A stretch of 64,000 nucleotides of DNA. Origin: Sanderia malayensis. Taxonomy: Eukaryota; Cnidaria; Scyphozoa; Semaeostomeae; Pelagiidae. Positions within the stretch are counted from its first letter, which is position 1, and every line of letters begins with the position of its first letter. Below the pieces are notes generated by a model. It had not been told where the DNA came from and ran no database searches. It saw nothing but the letters and a program-made list of their open reading frames with translations. This document shows positions 25,901 through 32,604 of this stretch, in pieces. The translations under genes were made by a program, and so were the position numbers. Where the stretch lies: the NCBI GenBank assembly GCA_013076295.1, contig RQOL01000876.1:3720001-3784000 (forward strand), written 5' to 3'.

Positions 25901-28536
25901 GAACAAGATGAGCCAAATGATTCTGAGCTCGAGGAAGAAGAACCCAAAAGAAGAAGTGCCGAATGAAGAAGAATCGGTTGAAAAGAAACAACAAGAAGAA
26001 GACAAGACCCTGAAGAAGACAACCCTTAATAATTAAACATAAAATGGAATAAATCAAACCCAGATGATATGTTAAAATAAAAAACCATTGATTCAGCCTT
26101 TAATGCTTATGTCGACCTTGAAAAATGCAATGAAACAAGGTACTGGCCTGTTCAATTTGCTTGCACCAGACACCAACATGCCCCTCAATGCCTGCCATCA
26201 ATTCTGCGTTCCCTACTACTGGCTTATAGTCAGATGGAGATTCGAAATCATCCACGCATATCAAATCACAGGGCTTCAACGAAAAGTTATCCGACACTGC
26301 TGAATGTGCAACTGAAAGAAATACAACTTACATCAGTCGAGACAATAAAACAACAAGACAATTAGCAAATAGGATAACAGATAAAATCACGTCTGAAAAC
26401 AGTGTAAATGAAACGTCAATAAACGTAAAGACATTATATTGTGGCACTTGAAGTATACGCATAAGATTAGAGAAGACGTTAAACCTTGCTTCCTTATAGT
26501 CGTTGAGGGTCGCTGAGGGTCACTGAGGGTTCCTGAAGGGATTAAAAATCACATAGAAACATTGTCAAAAGTTGATTTTAATCCTTTGAGCGACCCTCAA
26601 CGACCCTCAACAACTATATGGAAACCATGCTTTATTAAAAATAACTATGTTATATTCGACTTACATTCTAGATGACCAACAAAAGCATCCATGGATTTTA
26701 GGAACTCCCATTTTATTGCTTCTCCTTGGGGGTCCTGATTAAGCTCACCCCAATGCTCATTCGTATTCAAAGATGGAACATGAACAGTGGAGAGTGCCTT
26801 GCTCAATGCTTGAAATACAGTGCTGTTATTGGCGTTATCAATCATTCCGAAACAAACAACCTGCAGGAGAAGAAATAGATTGATGTTACGATGTTACGAT
26901 GTTACGATGTTACGATGTTACGATGCAAAAGGATATTCACATTGAAGGTTAATATATGGAGCATCAGGAATACATCTAAGGATTAAAATATTTAAAAAAC
27001 AGATTCATTGTAGAGATATGTAAGACATACGTCGTGAATAGTTCTTATTTTCAGCTCTTTCGTGTCTGATCTTGTGAAGTAAAGCAACAAGCCAGTAACA
27101 TAATCAGATATGCAATCGGTTACAATCAGCTTGAAATATTTGCCATCATTCTGCGTTGCTTGTATTGCCTTTGTTCTCAAATCAACTCCTAAAAAAGGAA
27201 CGATACACTTTGATTGATACTGCAACAACAACTTTATAATAATGGATATACATCATAGGCGCCACTACGTGGGGGCTTGGAGGCTTATGCATACCCTAGA
27301 AACTAGATTGAGGTGGCTCAACCCCAGTTGAGGATATTGCTACAATTTTCCACGTAGCCTTCTTGTTATATTCTGGTGAATTTAAAGTGATCTCAACTAC
27401 TAATAATGCTTGTGCAGAAACACTAAACTTTCTACTACCCTGTTTCACACTTATGATAAACAGAAACCTTTAAAAAACATATGAAAAACAATTCTTGCAC
27501 AGTACAAACAAATACGTTACTGCGCATGCTGACCACCTTTCTCCTAGACGTAACCCTAACCCGAACCCTAACCCTAAGTCTAAGTACAATGCCCCAGCCG
27601 TCAAGGACACCAACACGTAATGTACGCTCCTGCACGGTACCAATAAATACACAACTGAGTAATCTGGTTGTCATCTTTTTCCTTCGCATTATCTCCTATC
27701 ATTTATCTACTTTCCATGACCCTCAATATGATTATTGCGCGTTGTACAAATTAACAATTGGCGCCTGATATATATAAATGATATGTGAAAATAAGATAAG
27801 AAATAAAGAAAGCATACCACTTCCATTGCCAGTGTATTGCTGATAGCAGAATACTAAAGACTTTCGTCCATCTTCCTTCACAAAGTCCCCAATTAACTCC
27901 ACACCCTGCAACAGTTGATAAATTAATATTAAATATTTGATGTATAATTATATAACATATAGGACTAAAACATAATTGTTGTTGTTTCTTCTTTGAGTTT
28001 CATGGTGTCAAATTTCTTTAATTTATCAGAGATTGAGTACTCTATGTTGAATAAAAGAAAAATTCAAAGAAGAGTAGAAATTTGATGTATAACTGTTATG
28101 TATTGCTGTGCTTACTCCATCACAGTCCAGAACAAATTCCTCAACAATGCTTGACTCAATGTCAAGTTTGAAGGCAACAATTGACATTAGATATTGAAAT
28201 TCTGCCGTAATCAATGCTTTTCTCGAATCTCTGGACAATTTCTCCCTTTGCTGAAAGGCAAAATGTGAAACGAAATTCCTAATTTTTTGAAGAACACGTA
28301 ACTCAAAGCAACAACGTTTACAAAAATAATTGTAAAGTTACAAGCAAAATTTGTGTACATATAACTGCAAAGACGTGCAAATAAAAAAATGGCTAGAATA
28401 ATAATTCAAAGCATTCAATAAAATTCCATTAAATTTAGACCTTTTTTTCTCTCAAGGCCCAAGATGATACAGGATGAACAGTAACTTGTGTTGTCGCTGG
28501 ATTTTTCCGCTTTGCCCCTTTACCTCTGGCTGACAT
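1..28536 (-). CDS. DNAH5/DNAH8-like: Axonemal dynein heavy chain, DNAH5/DNAH8 type (85 exons, 3' end cut by window edge)
   Basis: This is the force-producing heavy chain of the ciliary outer dynein arm, which hydrolyses ATP to slide doublet microtubules. I traced 85 exons from an ATG at 28536-28534 to the window edge. Their lengths total 13590 nt, exactly 4530 codons, and the phase agrees at every junction I checked. The order is: N-terminal tail, linker, six AAA modules with four P-loops, coiled-coil stalk with microtubule-binding domain, and C-terminal domain. The P-loops are GPAGTGKT (AAA1, residues 1926-1933), GPSGAGKT (AAA2, 2208-2215), GEQGTAKT (AAA3, 2535-2542) and GVGGSGKQS (AAA4, 2898-2906). 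Human DNAH5 is about 4620 residues, so only about 45 C-terminal residues should be missing. Similarity to DNAH5 and DNAH8 is high along the whole length, and I cannot separate the two paralogues by eye. No frameshift or lost P-loop was seen. The module entries give exon coordinates. Confidence 0.97.
175..531 (-). other. GC-AG intron in the dynein gene
   Basis: Exon 84 ends CCACCGCAG followed by GCAAATG, and exon 85 begins after TTTTAG with GAAGGAGTA. This join reads SPPQ-EGVYVYG, as in DNAH5 proteins. The minus strand has no GT in the next 30 bases or so that keeps the homologous frame. Confidence 0.85.
1599..1628. repeat. Perfect hairpin in dynein intron
   Basis: AAATAGATTCTC, a six-base loop, then GAGAATCTATTT: a perfect 12-bp stem in the intron between exons 80 and 81. 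Function is unknown. Confidence 0.9.
2065..5652 (-). CDS. DNAH5/DNAH8-like: Dynein AAA5-AAA6 modules: exons 67-79
   Basis: Exons: 5497-5652, 5175-5330, 4999-5088, 4776-4868, 4555-4659, 4211-4464, 3907-4097, 3617-3738, 3394-3512, 3101-3303, 2807-2880, 2565-2717, 2065-2337. Landmarks are [85 protein letters not shown] and [16 protein letters not shown], all strongly conserved in outer-arm heavy chains. Confidence 0.95.
5737..7944 (-). CDS. DNAH5/DNAH8-like: Dynein stalk and microtubule-binding domain: exons 59-66
   Basis: Exons: 7722-7944, 7432-7533, 7232-7306, 6957-7124, 6685-6813, 6340-6564, 6025-6152, 5737-5905. [16 protein letters not shown] opens the stalk. Coiled coil 1 runs through exons 59-61 and coiled coil 2 through exons 64-65. 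Between them lie [17 protein letters not shown] and the [18 protein letters not shown] segment of the microtubule-binding domain. Exon 66 returns to the ring ([20 protein letters not shown]). Confidence 0.95.
8118..8295. mobile_element. TIR element (MITE) C
   Basis: The ends are TACACGCTTTTTATTTTATA...GAAACC and, inverted, GGTTTCTTATAAAAAAAAAC...GTGTA, about 25 bp each with a two-base length difference. The interior holds ACAATAG inverted repeats, like family B, so the two may be distantly related. It lies in the dynein intron between exons 58 and 59. Confidence 0.7.
8413..9998 (-). CDS. DNAH5/DNAH8-like: Dynein AAA4 module: exons 53-58
   Basis: Exons: 9929-9998 (acidic insert rich in D, E and A), 9718-9840, 9414-9544, 9165-9318, 8891-9055, 8413-8639. 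The Walker A is GVGGSGKQS in exon 55, the Walker B region is [16 protein letters not shown] in exon 56, and exon 58 has [18 protein letters not shown], the family sequence leading to the stalk. Confidence 0.95.
10093..11809 (-). CDS. DNAH5/DNAH8-like: Dynein AAA3 module: exons 48-52
   Basis: Exons: 11667-11809, 11394-11528, 10803-11139, 10601-10707, 10093-10379. The Walker A is GEQGTAKT and the Walker B region is [19 protein letters not shown]. Exon 48 begins at an internal AG (TGTCAAAG before GTGAATGG), which keeps phase with exon 47. The exon 52 segment [18 protein letters not shown] is typical of the AAA3 small subdomain. Confidence 0.95.
11959..13934 (-). CDS. DNAH5/DNAH8-like: Dynein AAA2 module: exons 42-47
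   Basis: Exons: 13800-13934, 13538-13699, 13028-13274, 12673-12914, 12303-12443, 11959-12193. The Walker A GPSGAGKT lies near the start of exon 44 and the Walker B region [19 protein letters not shown] in exon 45. The NMxL-type DNA of the family ([18 protein letters not shown]) follows. In dyneins AAA2 usually binds ATP without turning it over. Confidence 0.95.
14018..15273 (-). CDS. DNAH5/DNAH8-like: Dynein AAA1 motor module: exons 37-41
   Basis: AAA1 is the main ATPase site. Exons: 15021-15273, 14813-14911, 14499-14686, 14237-14323, 14018-14125. The Walker A motif GPAGTGKT ends exon 37 and its next codon is split across the intron (G|AG gives ETTKDMG). The Walker B region is [18 protein letters not shown] in exon 39, and exon 40 carries [15 protein letters not shown]. 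All catalytic residues expected for an active AAA1 are present. Confidence 0.97.
14345..14416. repeat. 24-bp minisatellite, three copies
   Basis: The unit ATGGGCATTGCTCTTCAAAG plus GTAT is repeated three times with two or three substitutions, in the dynein intron between exons 39 and 40. Confidence 0.9.
15472..18938 (-). CDS. DNAH5/DNAH8-like: Dynein linker region: exons 28-36 (residues 1322-1849)
   Basis: The linker (DHC_N2) swings across the AAA ring to make the power stroke. Exons: 18700-18938, 18071-18302, 17508-17707, 17216-17369, 16952-17115, 16539-16641, 16340-16444, 16069-16230, 15472-15696. Recognisable conserved stretches include [57 protein letters not shown] and [20 protein letters not shown], all close to the DNAH5 family. 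A MITE occupies most of the intron downstream of exon 32. Confidence 0.95.
15754..15933. mobile_element. TIR element (MITE) D, pogo/Tc1-like
   Basis: CAGTCTCCTCTCGACAAGTG plus GAACC at the left is inverted at the right (GGTTCCACTTATCGAGAGTA plus GACTG), with TA on both sides (15754-15755, 15932-15933). It is 176 bp between the target sites and non-coding. It lies in the dynein intron between exons 35 and 36. Confidence 0.85.
16792..16924. mobile_element. TIR element (MITE) family A, copy 1
   Basis: The sequence GCCTGGTTTCCATATAGTCG, continuing through GTTGAGGGTCGCTGAGGGT, recurs as its inverse complement at the right end (GACTATATGGAAACCAGGC). TTAA flanks both sides (16792-16795 and 16921-16924), which suggests a piggyBac-like target, although the right side has one extra T. 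It is about 130 bp and non-coding. It lies in the dynein intron after exon 32, ending 27 bp from that exon's splice donor. Confidence 0.85.
18505..18605. repeat. Pyrimidine-rich tract with direct repeat
   Basis: A C/T tract contains two copies of CATTTACACCTCTTCT separated by CTCTCCCCTCTCTCC, in the dynein intron between exons 28 and 29. Confidence 0.8.
19051..28536 (-). CDS. DNAH5/DNAH8-like: Dynein tail: exons 1-27 (residues 1-1321)
   Basis: The N-terminal tail (DHC_N1) mediates heavy-chain dimerisation and binds intermediate chains at the outer arm base. Exons in transcript order: 28441-28536, 28116-28250, 27818-27905, 27031-27188, 26665-26860, 26148-26299, 25674-25850, 25429-25542, 25125-25232, 24750-24998, 24386-24583, 24173-24249, 23953-24052, 23400-23655, 22775-22962, 22420-22500, 22184-22300, 21933-22052, 21178-21497, 20864-20972, 20640-20775, 20311-20447, 20053-20185, 19711-19946, 19492-19596, 19261-19374, 19051-19113. 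The start was chosen because the first exon gives 32 codons in phase with exon 2, whose [13 protein letters not shown] segment resembles the DNAH5 N-terminus. Exon 12 leaves through a GC donor, and exon 6 may do so too. Exon 6 has a tandem CAGCAG acceptor at 26297-26302. Confidence 0.9.
21597..21932. repeat. Tandem duplication of about 179 bp, with a pogo-like left end
   Basis: Two diverged units begin AACAACGGACAAAA (about 21630 and 21809) and end GGAAGCAAAGATA (about 21752 and 21930). TACAGTGGAACCTCTATC at the left resembles a pogo terminal repeat. The right unit ends exactly at the dynein exon 18 splice donor (21932). Confidence 0.7.
22560..22725. repeat. TA/CA/TACA microsatellite
   Basis: An uninterrupted run of CATA, CA and TA repeats lies in the dynein intron between exons 15 and 16. 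Open frames across it in all directions are artefacts of the repeat. Confidence 0.95.
23132..23285. mobile_element. TIR element family B, diverged copy 3
   Basis: The left end GTTAAAACCGGCATACGAGA and right end CTGATATGCGGGTATTTACT are mutated family B ends. The interior has the shared AATAGCCTATTGT core. It lies in the dynein intron between exons 14 and 15. Confidence 0.7.
24053..24172 (-). other. GC-AG intron in the dynein gene
   Basis: The junction is GGAGAG|GCAAGTTA, an ideal GC donor (AG|GCAAGT), to TATAG|GTTCGAT. It rebuilds LLERFDNLN in frame. The nearby GTTAAT donor would read straight into a TAA stop. Confidence 0.85.
25327..25424. mobile_element. TIR element family B, truncated copy 4 abutting a dynein exon
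   Basis: The end AGTAAAAACCCACATAGCAT and interior (GCTCAAAACAATAG, AACAATAGCCTATTG, AAGCTGGATGC) match copy 2 in inverse orientation. The other terminus is missing, and similarity stops about 5 bp from the splice donor of dynein exon 8 (25428). Confidence 0.65.
26479..26638. mobile_element. TIR element (MITE) family A, copy 2
   Basis: Same inverted ends as copy 1 (TATAGTCGTTGAGGGTCGCT at left, CAACTATATGGAAACCATGC at right) and the same interior (ATTAAAAATCACATAGAAAC). TTAA occurs at both outer edges. It has more substitutions than copy 1 and lies in the dynein intron between exons 5 and 6. Confidence 0.8.
26882..26925. repeat. 8-bp tandem repeat (GATGTTAC), five copies
   Basis: Five perfect GATGTTAC units plus GATG begin 21 bp upstream (transcript direction) of dynein exon 5, just beyond its acceptor at 26861. 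Confidence 0.95.
27493..27690. repeat. Interstitial telomere-like repeat between direct repeats
   Basis: TAACCCTAACCCGAACCCTA and the following ACCCTAAG (27551-27578) are about four to five CCCTAA units with one variant. Imperfect direct repeats flank them (TGCACAGTACAAACAAATAC at 27495, TGCACGGTACCAATAAATAC at 27631). It lies in the dynein intron between exons 3 and 4. Confidence 0.75.
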
Positions 28537-29204
28537 CTTGTTCTTTGCTTGTTCACTGATAAAATATCCTCCAGAAAATACTATGGCATCTGTTTGTTAA
28601 TTTACAATGCTAGAATGAAACGGATGTGCTTCAGAACTGGTCAAAGCTCAACTGTGATATATAATATAATATGATTTCTCGGAGGTGTCTTGATACGAAA
28701 AATATGTAACAAACCTGTAATTAAGCGCAACTAACACTTAATAGTATATTCGTTACTATATCTGCCACATACTTGTTTCCTACCATTAAAATATATTCAA
28801 AAACCCTAAATACTCTTGCTCTTTCTACTGTAAATAAAGCAGTAACGAATTTAAATGACGCTGCTATAGTGATATAGCGATCACGTCAGCTGATATTTTA
28901 CGAAGTTGGCGCGAAAATTGAACGCAGGGACTCAAGGCTGCAAAAGAATCTATGCGAGAAGCAAGACAGGAATTTAAAAAAAAGTGTTTAATAAGTTCAT
29001 TAGTGAAATCATAATAAGGGTTGAGTTAAATTAGTTATAATATTCTTTGTTTAGTACTTACAAGGTAAATAATAATAAAGTTGTTACAATGACTTGTAGA
29101 AAAAGAACTTTAAATATATAGCATTAATAAAGTGCTTAAGAGATGTGAAGTAAACCCTATAAAACAGCTTAATAAAATCAGAAACTGATAAAATCAAATT
29201 GATT
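28537..29204. promoter_or_regulatory. Intergenic: dynein upstream region and chromodomain-gene 3' flank
   Basis: No coding sequence was recognised in these 668 bp. A TTGGCGCGAAA sequence at 28906-28916 matches the E2F consensus, and TCACGTCA at 28881-28888 is CRE/ATF-like. Both lie 340-380 bp upstream of the dynein ATG. I saw no clear RFX X-box, which would be expected for many ciliary genes. Their use is not shown. Confidence 0.4.
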
Positions 29205-30896
29205 TCAAGATAAGTCATAAATTAAAATAACATAGAGAATCCCAATAAGGAAAATACTAATACCAGCAGTTAAAATGATAGATACAAAGACATTCTCAAA
29301 TATACCTGAATGTTTCCCACCTTGCAAATCCTTTTCATAGCTAATTTCATAGGCTAAATCAGGTAAATTGCTACTAACTTCATACACCTTTCTGTATCTG
29401 AGTTCAGCTTTTCTTGGGGATTCTTCATCTTTGCTTAAAATTGTCCTCTCTTCTTTCTTTATGAATGAATTGTTAGTTACAGCTTGACCAACTCTTGACT
29501 CTTTCTCAGCTAAAAAAAAATGTACTGGAGGATAAACTATATATAAATTACTGACTCTCAAAAATTGAAATTTGTTCAAAGTAGTGAATTTTTTAAATAA
29601 AAGATGCGCTATACTATACAAAATGAGGGGAAATGAAAAATCATTGGAGGAAGCAAATATTTAAGATTCTGAGCAATTGCTATAGCAGATGTCAGCTGTA
29701 AAATTTACTTTAACATGCAGAAATGTAAAACACTTTAAAAGAAATTTGAGATTTTTTTTCGCTTCAAGAGTTTAAGCAAAGTTACCTTCAAACTTATCAT
29801 TGTTTTGAAGCAATCGCATTTTTCTTTGTGGAGTTAGTCTGAGACTTCTCTCCGACACAGTTTTAGTTTGGACCACTTTTTGCTCTGATTTGTTCTCAAA
29901 TTTAAGGCTATTTACTTCATGTTCATTGTGAGATGTGGCACATTGCAGTGGTGAATATTGCTTCTTCAAATGCAGAACCAGACTACCCTTCTATAAGACA
30001 CAACAATGTATAACATTGGTAAAGTTAATGTTATAACACTTTCGCATGTTGCAACGTATAAATATAGATCCACAAATTACAAGTAACAGAGGCGACACCA
30101 CGGGAAGTACAGTGGAGGACATGTCCATCCCAGTCCTTATTTTTCAGGACCGATTTTTTAAGTCGCCAAAATCCGAGGAGAAATATTTAGGGGGAGGGGT
30201 ACCACGGCACATGAGAAGAATTTGTTGTTGAAGAAAGTGAAAGGTGACTGATGGGAACCATTGATGGGGATAATAGATGAAGCAAACAGAGCACTCGTTT
30301 TTCAAGAACCTTAGAAAGGTTCTTTTTCAAGTGGGCGTGGTTTCAATAAAAAGTGGGCGTGGTCCTAAAAAATTTCATGTCCAAGCAGGGTTAATTAAGT
30401 GGACCGGGGAAATGATACCAAATTTACAAAGTAGAGTAAATTATTGCAATGGCTTTACTAACAGATTTATCGGGCATAACATCTCTGTCTTTAAAAAACT
30501 TCATGATGGCATCTTTACAATCTGTTAGGTTTTCTTCAGGCTCCCACGTGTCGCCATCTGAGTCATATCCCTTCCACCTTACTAAATATGAAATGCTTCC
30601 CTTCTCGTCACCTCTGCATGATAATATCTGGTCAACCTGATGAGATAAATGACAAAAATCATCACATATCTGATAAATAGAAACAATATGATAATTCCTC
30701 AGATAAAGCTCCAAAATATCTATGTAAATGTATCTAGAAGGCCTAAGACGGCTATAATAATTGACATGCAGTTCACTACAAACAGTCCAAGTTTGCATAC
30801 AATAATATGGTTGTTACAAACTTGGTACTTTGTTCTTACCTCGTAAACTTCTTGCTCTTCTTCATTCTCCGAAATGTCATCAGAAGGTTGTGCCAT
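29205..30896 (-). CDS. Chromodomain protein with C-terminal transmembrane anchor (4 exons, 246 aa)
   Basis: Exons: 30840-30896, 30463-30636, 29786-29990, 29205-29509, totalling 741 nt with consistent phases (0, 0, 1). Residues 17-77 form a chromodomain close to MPHOSPH8/HP1 types (YLVRWKGYDSDGDTWEP). The aromatic cage residues expected for methyl-lysine binding are Y18, W40 and Y43. Residues 78-215 are polar and charged with no domain I know. About 25 hydrophobic residues (roughly 218-242, beginning VFVSIIL and ending YVILIY) follow, then only three or four residues before the stop, as in a tail-anchored protein. A protein that binds methylated histone and is held in the nuclear envelope or ER membrane is my inference. 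It is not full-length MPP8, which has ankyrin repeats. The exon 2 donor TCT|GTTAGT is weak but is the only in-frame choice. Confidence 0.75.
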
Positions 30897-31570
30897 GCTT
30901 TACGTTTAAAACGGTTGTGGTTCGCGAATCACGAAAGATACTAGTGGCTGAGACGAAAGGACCTTACCGAGAACTGCAAGAAGTAACGAAGTGCGAGGAA
31001 CGAAAATTCAGAAACGATTAGTTGTCTGCACGAGCAGTGCATGTGCAGTAGTTATTTTTTAGATTAACGAGCGCTGGGGACAATTTAAAATGATACATGG
31101 GTTGCCAATAATCAAAGCCAATCATTTACACTTTTGATCAATTTAAAGCAAGTTTCCGAGCTCTCTAGGACAATTGGTTCAAAAGTTGGTCCCCAGGGCT
31201 GACTGCAACAAGTGAATTACTTTATGTATACTCCATGAACCTTCAAAGTAAGAAAAAGAGACACGATTAGTTGTTATTTTATGCAGTTCTTGGTAAGGTC
31301 CTTTTGGCCACTGCTATCTTTTGCTAACCGTTGAAAATAATGAAGAAAGAAGGAACGACACGACAAACGTTCTCTTTTTCTTACTTTTTCCTTCTTTTTT
31401 AATTTGAGAGAAGATTTGCCAGGGATTAAGAGCAAAGCTTGATTTCAGTTATCGTAAGCATATGAGCCACAAAAGATATCAAATTACTTCAAGATATGTA
31501 CACTAATTATGCATATAAATATGAGTAGATTTTCGTAGAATATTGAAAGTACATTTCATGATATATCTTG

Positions 31571-31679
31571 TTAAATAAAGCCTGGTTTCCATATTATCGT
31601 CTCACTTCGAAACGTCGACCAACTTGGCCACCGCCACGATCGTGACGATCATATGAAAACCCGACTTATAATAGGTTAA
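31571..31679. mobile_element. TIR element related to family A, copy 3
   Basis: The left end AAGCCTGGTTTCCATATTAT and right end ATCATATGAAAACCCGACTT are imperfect inverses and share the outermost 15 or so bases with family A, but the interior (CGTCGACCAACTTGGCCACC) differs. It lies between the chromodomain and FREM1-like genes. Confidence 0.65.
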
Positions 31680-31746
31680 AAAGATTAAATAAAATTTCAT
31701 GAAAGAAAAGAAAATAAAAAACGCTGTAGATTTTGAAAAGTATGCA

Positions 31747-31752
31747 TTTATT
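31747..31752 (-). terminator. Probable poly(A) signal of the FREM1-like gene
   Basis: AATAAA on the minus strand, about 42 bp after the stop codon at 31794. Confidence 0.55.
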
Positions 31753-31793
31753 AGATACAATTACACCAGATTAAATATTTCCTCTTCTTTCTC

Positions 31794-32604
31794 TTAACTG
31801 TTTTTTTTCTTGCATACAAACGCAAGCTGTTTGCTCTTGCAATCAACAGCCTGCCAATTCCCTTGAGAATTCGAAAAGATGCATTTGCTTGCAACATTTG
31901 TAGATTTTGTAATCCTTTCGAGTTTCTTCGACATTTCCTTTTCTCGACTTTTGACGGTCCATTTCCATCTTCCTCTCTTATTCTGCTTTATTCCTATATT
32001 CCAGAAAACGTATATACAATATATATTGTGGATGATACACAATGATACTTGGCTTCATTCTTCAGCTAACAAAGGCACCTAACTTACCAAGCCAAATAAC
32101 AACTCCTTTATACACATTGTTCACATGAGCCTCTTCACTTGTTGATGCTGGGGCATAAACCAATGATCCACTGAAATAAAAATAAATATTAAAATAGCAT
32201 CAAAATCTATCTTCTATGTTGGGGTCTTAAATGTCACTGCATTATAAGTTGCCACTAATTTAATGGTCGAAAATGTCAGCATTTTTTACCAGATTTGCTT
32301 AAACTGCTTACCTACTGCGACATGTTTTGGTAGCCTTCCTCAAATTTCCTTTGATTTGGAATAATTTATAACAATTCGTCTCAAAGAGTATCCAATCTTA
32401 AAAAAGAACATTTATGTCAATGATGCAGAAAGATCATGAATAATTTAAAACCTTGTTAACTCAATGCTTCGACAACTGTATTCAACACGTTATTCAGCAA
32501 CTGACCATCTGCCACTTACCAGGCTCGCAAGATCGGCTGTTATGTTTCTTTTCCTTTCTTATTAAACTTCCAGAAGCAGGCTTTACTAATTTTATTGCAT
32601 GAAG
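31794..32604 (-). CDS. FREM1-like: C-type lectin domain exons of the FREM1-like gene
   Basis: Four exons (32520-32604, 32312-32396, 32088-32170, 31794-31993) make residues about 1818-1967. They carry the canonical CTLD cysteines: CEPDW, NCYKLF, KTCRS, SKCIFSN, VDCKSK, FVCKK. The WIxL/VVIWLG and WKWT hydrophobic cores are present. The EPN/QPD plus WND calcium-ligand pattern is not obvious, so calcium-dependent sugar binding is doubtful. Confidence 0.88.

Larger units (their letters stand above)
30897..31793. other. Intergenic: chromodomain-gene upstream region
   Basis: No gene was seen. The region holds a TIR element (31571-31679) and, near its left side, the presumed promoter of the chromodomain gene. 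A TTTATT at 31747-31752 (AATAAA on the minus strand) is a likely poly(A) signal for the FREM1-like gene, about 42 bp past its stop. Confidence 0.5.

Noticed and set aside
27435..27768. ORFs over the telomere-like segment (RVRVRV-type sequence)
   Set aside because: Repeat-derived, with no splice support and no homology.
30046..30528. Plus-strand ORFs between chromodomain exons
   Set aside because: No conserved motif. They lie in the intron and on the opposite strand of a consistent four-exon gene.
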